64,000 nucleotides of DNA. It comes from Vespula vulgaris. Taxonomy: Eukaryota; Arthropoda; Insecta; Hymenoptera; Vespidae. Below the pieces are notes generated by a model. It saw nothing but the letters and a program-made list of their open reading frames with translations. It was not told where the DNA came from and made no database searches. Shown here piece by piece: positions 59,701 through 64,000 of this stretch; position 1 is the first letter of the stretch; each line of letters begins with the position of its first letter. Location: positions 2,294,070 through 2,358,069 of the forward strand of contig NC_066587.1 of NCBI RefSeq assembly GCF_905475345.1, read 5' to 3'. The translations under genes were made by a program, and so were the position numbers.

Positions 59701-62150
59701 GTGCCAATTTACAAAGATGTATTTGGATTGTAATACAAAATTTAGTGCAAATAACGATTAAATATCAAAAATAAGTTTGATCATATCGATATCGTTGACG
59801 ATATATATTTTCAAAAATATCGATTATTATTTTTTTAAGAACGAACGATGCAAACAATACCACGAAAAGTGAAAGTTCATTAATATGATTCTTGATTCTT
59901 TTTTTTTGTAAGATATGCACAACATACACACATATGCCATTCATACATTATATGTGCTAATAATAACTATGATGATAATAACTATATAATGTAATAGCGA
60001 TAACTTATTCGAGAAACGATTTATAGTGACAAAGTTCGAATCAGTGATAACATCATAGTGCATTTATAGTGTATTTATAGTGCATTCATAGCACGTTTAT
60101 AGTGTAGTTATTTATTTTCAAGATATATCGAGGTAAGTATAAGAAATATATTACGAATCGAATGAAATATGTAAATATTTTTTGATAATAATCACATTTT
60201 GATCGAATAGGACAAATAAATCGATAGAACGATATATGATCTAACTTTCGAAGAAAAATATCGATCGAACTCGATAACATTGTCGATTGCCAACTCGAAG
60301 AGAGTTCAAGTAGGTAGTAGCTCTTACGTAAATAAAAAAGCGATTAAGAAAGAAACAGGACCGTTCGTCTTCGTTCGGGTATAGGTATAAAACGTGCGAG
60401 AAAGAGAGAGAGAGGGAGAGAGAGAGAGAGAATTACTACGTCATTCCGGAATTTTCGAAAGTTTTGTCGAACCGGTTTCCAAGTGCCACATATATACGGA
60501 TACATAATCTCGTCTCGCGTTCCTGGCGTGCACCTACAATCTTCAAATCCTCGGTACTTAACACACATACTTATATATCTTTTTATTCAATCGCGCGTAT
60601 TTATCGATTTCTAACCTAAAAATTTTAATCGGCGAACAAAGAAAAAGAAAAAATATTACGAGAAATATCCAAAATCAATTTTATTCTCATTATATTTTCA
60701 TTTTATTCGATGTTTATTCTTGATACATACAAGTTATCGTATATACAATTTAGAGGTTAAGTAAATTTATTTTCTTTTTTTTTTCGAGCTATCAAAAGCT
60801 CTCACCTTCGTTGAAGGAACATAACGAATAAAGCATGACAATGAGCTATGAAGTGTTGTAGGTTAGTGAGAGAACAATAGTCGCCCTAACCTGCTAATGG
60901 GCCACATGTGTATGCCGTACGCATTACATAGAGATACGTAAAAATATTTTCGGCGATGTATATGTGCCTTGAATAAAAATTAACCCCCCCGCTGGCGTTG
61001 TTCGATTCGACTCTCGTTCCTGTCGTGACTAAATTTCATATCGGTTCCTCTTATCCGACGACCTCTCTTTTACTTCCACGCCTCTCGCTCCTCTTCCTCT
61101 CATTCCCCCTCTCTCTCTCTCTTTCTCTCTCTCTCACACACACACACGCATTCCATGCACGCACACACAAACATTCATGAGATCGGCACGTGTTGCATTC
61201 CCTATCGCGAGTGCTAATTCATGTATTATATCGTTTGAATTTGTTGATACTCGTATAAATATGCTCTAGTTAAAAATAAAGAAAAGAAAAGAAAAGAAAA
61301 AAACAACACGTAGGAACAAACATATTTTTGTGTAGAGTGCACTTGATCGATGACGATCTCGAGCATGATAAACGTATAAGAAGCCTTCGACATGTTCAAG
61401 GTCTGCAGGGCATCGAAACGGCAAGCACCGCGTCCAACTCACTCGAGTAACGATGTAGGTTAGGTTCCCAGCGGTATATGTCGCAAAAATCAACATTCTC
61501 GCGAAGCCGGAGTTCGCAAAAAGTATATAAACCGGTTTGCCTCGTAAATGGCACATGAGCGTGTGAACGAGAGATAAAGAGAGAGAGAGAGAAGGAAAAG
61601 ATGCAGAGAAGTCAAAAAGACAAAAGAGAGAGATGCATAGAAGTCAAGGAGTAGATAGGTATATTTTTATCTTTAGTTATTTTTAAACAATTTTTTTTTT
61701 CTTTTTTTTTCTTTTAACGTTCCATATGTGTATATATAATTATGTGTATATATATATGTGTGTGTGTGTATATATATGATTACACACACACTATAAAACA
61801 CAGTAGAGATAAAAAACGTTCGTGAAATTATCTCACAGTAGTATTAGTTATTACACGAAACGATACGTTTATCGCATACAATCGGTATAATTTGGAAAAT
61901 ACTCGTCGATGGCGCTGAAATCGCCGTGATAACGTTTAAAATAGAAGTCATTAGAGTTAAAAAAAGATAGAGAGAGAGAGCGAGAGAGAAAAGGAACGAA
62001 GAAAAAAATAAAAGGAAAGAAAAAAGATTCCCGACAACGCTGAAAATGATACCATAAGACATCGTCATCACGTTCACCGATATAATAATCGCATAACCGC
62101 GCACGTTTCGTCGTCGTCGTCGTCGTCGTCGTCTCGCGTTGTCCATGCTT
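59701..62150. other. Non-coding DNA, probably intronic
   Basis: AT-rich with short repeats: a 12-base motif (TTTATAGTGCAT and variants) repeated about five times at 60053-60107, GA/CT tracts near 60403-60430 and 61108-61140, and TG/TA repeats at 61727-61790. An inverted pair AGGTTAG...CTAACCT sits near 60860-60898. No coding exon recognised. Confidence 0.45.
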
Positions 62151-62189
62151 TTCGCATAATATTACACGGCGAGTAAACGCAACTGCCGT

Positions 62190-63000
62190 GCGCGCGCGTG
62201 ACGTCACTTCTGCGTCGGCAACGTCGGCGGAAACGTAAGTTTTGCGAAGAAAACACGCAGTACCGACGGCTGCTCGCGTAATGGCTGCTTGACCAAGGTC
62301 AACGTTCTCTTCGTCAATCGGACGAAAATTTGTCACGTGCATCGAAGAGAACTCGTAACATTTGTTTTCCTTACGCGGATAGATTTTTGCCGGATAATAA
62401 CGAATGCATTATTTTGTTAAATTTTTTTCTAATTTTTCTTTCCTTTTAATTGTCCCTTCGAGATATTTTATATCGATAATAAAATTTATAGAGATAGATC
62501 GATCGATCGTCGTCCCGCTAAATTGAACGTTCGGCGAAAAAAATGGCGAAGGAGGTTAAAGGCAAAGAGGAAGGAAAGAAAGAGAAAGAACGTGCTCGTT
62601 CGAAAAGAGTAAACTCGATCGTTTTTTCTGTTTGATTTTTTTACATAACCCGATCATCCCGTTCCCCGTCGGTTCTGTCCGCGTAACGCTGACGTCAGCG
62701 GTACTCGGGCATCGCGCCAGTCAACCGTCGACGACGAAGGAATTCCTTCTCTTTGCGAAGAAAGCGCGAAGCGCCGAGAGCAGCCGGCTACGCCCGATCG
62801 AGAGACGGTCGCGCGATACGACGAGATACGACACGACACGACGCGACGCGACGCGACACGACGGGACACGACGGGAGGCGAAAGGGTGTAGAGACGCGCG
62901 ACGCGACGCGACGCGACGCCGTCTTCTTGCGAGACGGCAACGCTGCACAACGTTCCTCTCTTCTCTAGGTTCAAGGGTACGGAACGGAGATCGCTCGTCT
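62190..63000. promoter_or_regulatory. GC-rich, CpG-rich block with two full CRE sites, probable promoter region
   Basis: Base composition rises sharply here. Two perfect TGACGTCA palindromes lie at 62199-62206 and 62690-62697, with CGCGCG and GCGCGATACG runs nearby. Such blocks in this window otherwise coincide with 5' ends of genes. No start codon could be tied to it, so it may be a 5' UTR exon of a gene outside the window. Confidence 0.4.
62813..62924. repeat. Pentameric GACAC/GACGC/GACGG repeat
   Basis: Roughly 20 units of a 5-base repeat with period-5 register (CGACA, CGACG, CGACGGG variants), broken near 62885. Confidence 0.85.
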
Positions 63001-63095
63001 TCTTCTTCTTCTTCTTCTTCTTCTTCTTCTTCTTCTTCTTCTTCTCCTCCTTCTCCTTCTCGTTCTCCTTCTCCTTCTCCTCCTCCTTATTCTTC
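62998..63095. repeat. (TTC)n microsatellite
   Basis: About 16 perfect TTC units followed by CTC/TTC variants. Confidence 0.95.
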
Positions 63096-63122
63096 TTCTT
63101 CCTACGATCTATCTACGTATAT

Positions 63123-63166
63123 GTGTACATGTACATGTACATGTACATGTATATGTATACGTACGT
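63123..63166. repeat. (ACATGT)n hexamer repeat
   Basis: GTACAT units degrade into ATGTAT/ACGTAC; the unit is self-complementary. Confidence 0.85.
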
Positions 63167-63300
63167 ATGTATGGATATATGTATGGACGGAAAACAATCG
63201 GGGGAGAGCCCGAGGAACGTTGGGGTGCCGAGTCAGTCCGCTTTTATCCAACGGGAAACTTCTCGAACGTGCTTGCGCTTACGTGCATTCCTCCATTCCT

Positions 63301-64000
63301 TTTGTTGTTGTTTCTGTTCTTGTTTTATTTTATTTTTCTTTCGTTCCTTCTTTCTACTTTATCATACCGTCACGAGATCGAAGCTTTTCAATTGGCTGAA
63401 TAATGTCGATAAAGAAGATATGTATAAGAAATGACCAGGCAAGAATTTTAATCGCCTTGAAACATTGTCAGTTTTCTTCTTTCGTTCAAATTTTTTGATA
63501 GTCGTTAATACGTACGCCGTTGTTTGTACATATAATATTACGTTGATGAGATTTTTAAAAGATGATAGATCCTTGGATTTGGCGAAAAGTAGAAATAGAA
63601 TCGAATAACATGACGTGATGATTTGAACGATGATATATATATATACATATATATACACATACATACATACATATATACATATGTACTTATTTGATTTATT
63701 AGGTTTGGTAAAATAATGGGATCTATCAAATAAAATATGATTAAACATGATCAAATGAATTATGACATAAGATTATATATGTTTCAAATTTAGGGATACA
63801 AGGATTATAGTAGTTTCTTAATATTACGTGCATATATATATACACACACACACATACACATATCTATGGTAAAAGAGGCAATGCAGAGGAAAATGCAAAA
63901 ATCTATGTGGAACCCTAGGTAAATCGATTCCTTTGTCGAGTCGCACGTTATACATTGCGCATTCATAGTATAACATCTGCTTAATCGTACAATAGTCCCA
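63301..64000. other. AT-rich DNA to window end, no gene recognised
   Basis: Contains TA/CA microsatellites near 63630-63680 and 63830-63860. No open frame resembles a protein. Confidence 0.5.

Noticed and set aside
61451..61470. AGGTTAGGTT as a telomeric (TTAGG)n remnant
   Set aside because: Only one and a half units; such short matches are expected by chance and there is no array.
62632..63399. 255-codon open frame in the GC-rich block
   Set aside because: The frame is built from a pentameric GACGC repeat, a TTC repeat and an ACATGT repeat; it starts with a non-ATG codon and has no domain-like stretch.

Overview
This is nuclear DNA from an insect. The genes are broken by GT-AG introns of about 50 to 9,000 bases, the intergenic DNA is AT-rich and full of microsatellites, and the proteins are typical animal ones (Shab channel, KEOPS Kae1, ribosomal uL11, Derlin-1, TRAP-alpha, PICK1, SETD3, Tim9). 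The low GC content and many simple repeats suit a bee, wasp or ant, but that order-level placement is inference. No bacterial genes, viruses, CRISPR arrays, tRNA or rRNA genes were recognised.

Layout from left to right. 1-4.9 kb: the first coding exon of the Shab (Kv2) channel on the minus strand, with its next intron running off the left edge. 5-11.6 kb: repeat-rich intergenic DNA. 11.6-12.9 kb: complete four-exon OSGEP (minus). 15.5-17.2 kb: an RS-rich nuclear-type protein (plus). 18.2-18.9 kb: RpL12 (plus), followed by a probable 3'-UTR intron holding a hairpin-rich element. 19.9-20.7 kb: Derlin-1 (minus). 21.6-23.2 kb: TRAP-alpha with two possible C-termini (minus). 24.0-26.2 kb: PICK1 (plus). 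27.7-29.2 kb: a C2H2 zinc-finger protein (plus). 30.8-42.4 kb: SETD3 (minus), whose 9-kb intron 3 contains a complete secretory/type I membrane protein gene on the other strand (35.2-40.7 kb). 45.3-52.1 kb: a ten-exon gene that puts an MBD, a PHD finger, an F-box and leucine-rich repeats in one 1,238-residue protein (minus). 54.1-56.0 kb: a GPATCH2-like protein without a G-patch (plus). 56.9-57.3 kb: Tim9 (minus). 58.8-59.1 kb: first coding exon of an unidentified gene (plus), followed by a threefold tandem repeat. 59.7-64 kb: non-coding DNA with a GC-rich, promoter-like block at 62.2-63.1 kb.

There are no operons. The recurring pattern is head-to-head pairs that could share promoter regions: OSGEP/RS protein, TRAP-alpha/PICK1, MBD gene/GPATCH2-like and Tim9/unknown. 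Derlin-1 and TRAP-alpha, both acting at the ER membrane, are neighbours on one strand. Exon boundaries were worked out by hand from splice sites, phase continuity and remembered homologues. Every multi-exon model listed as complete keeps an open frame from ATG to stop. Homology statements come from recognition of family motifs, not from a search.
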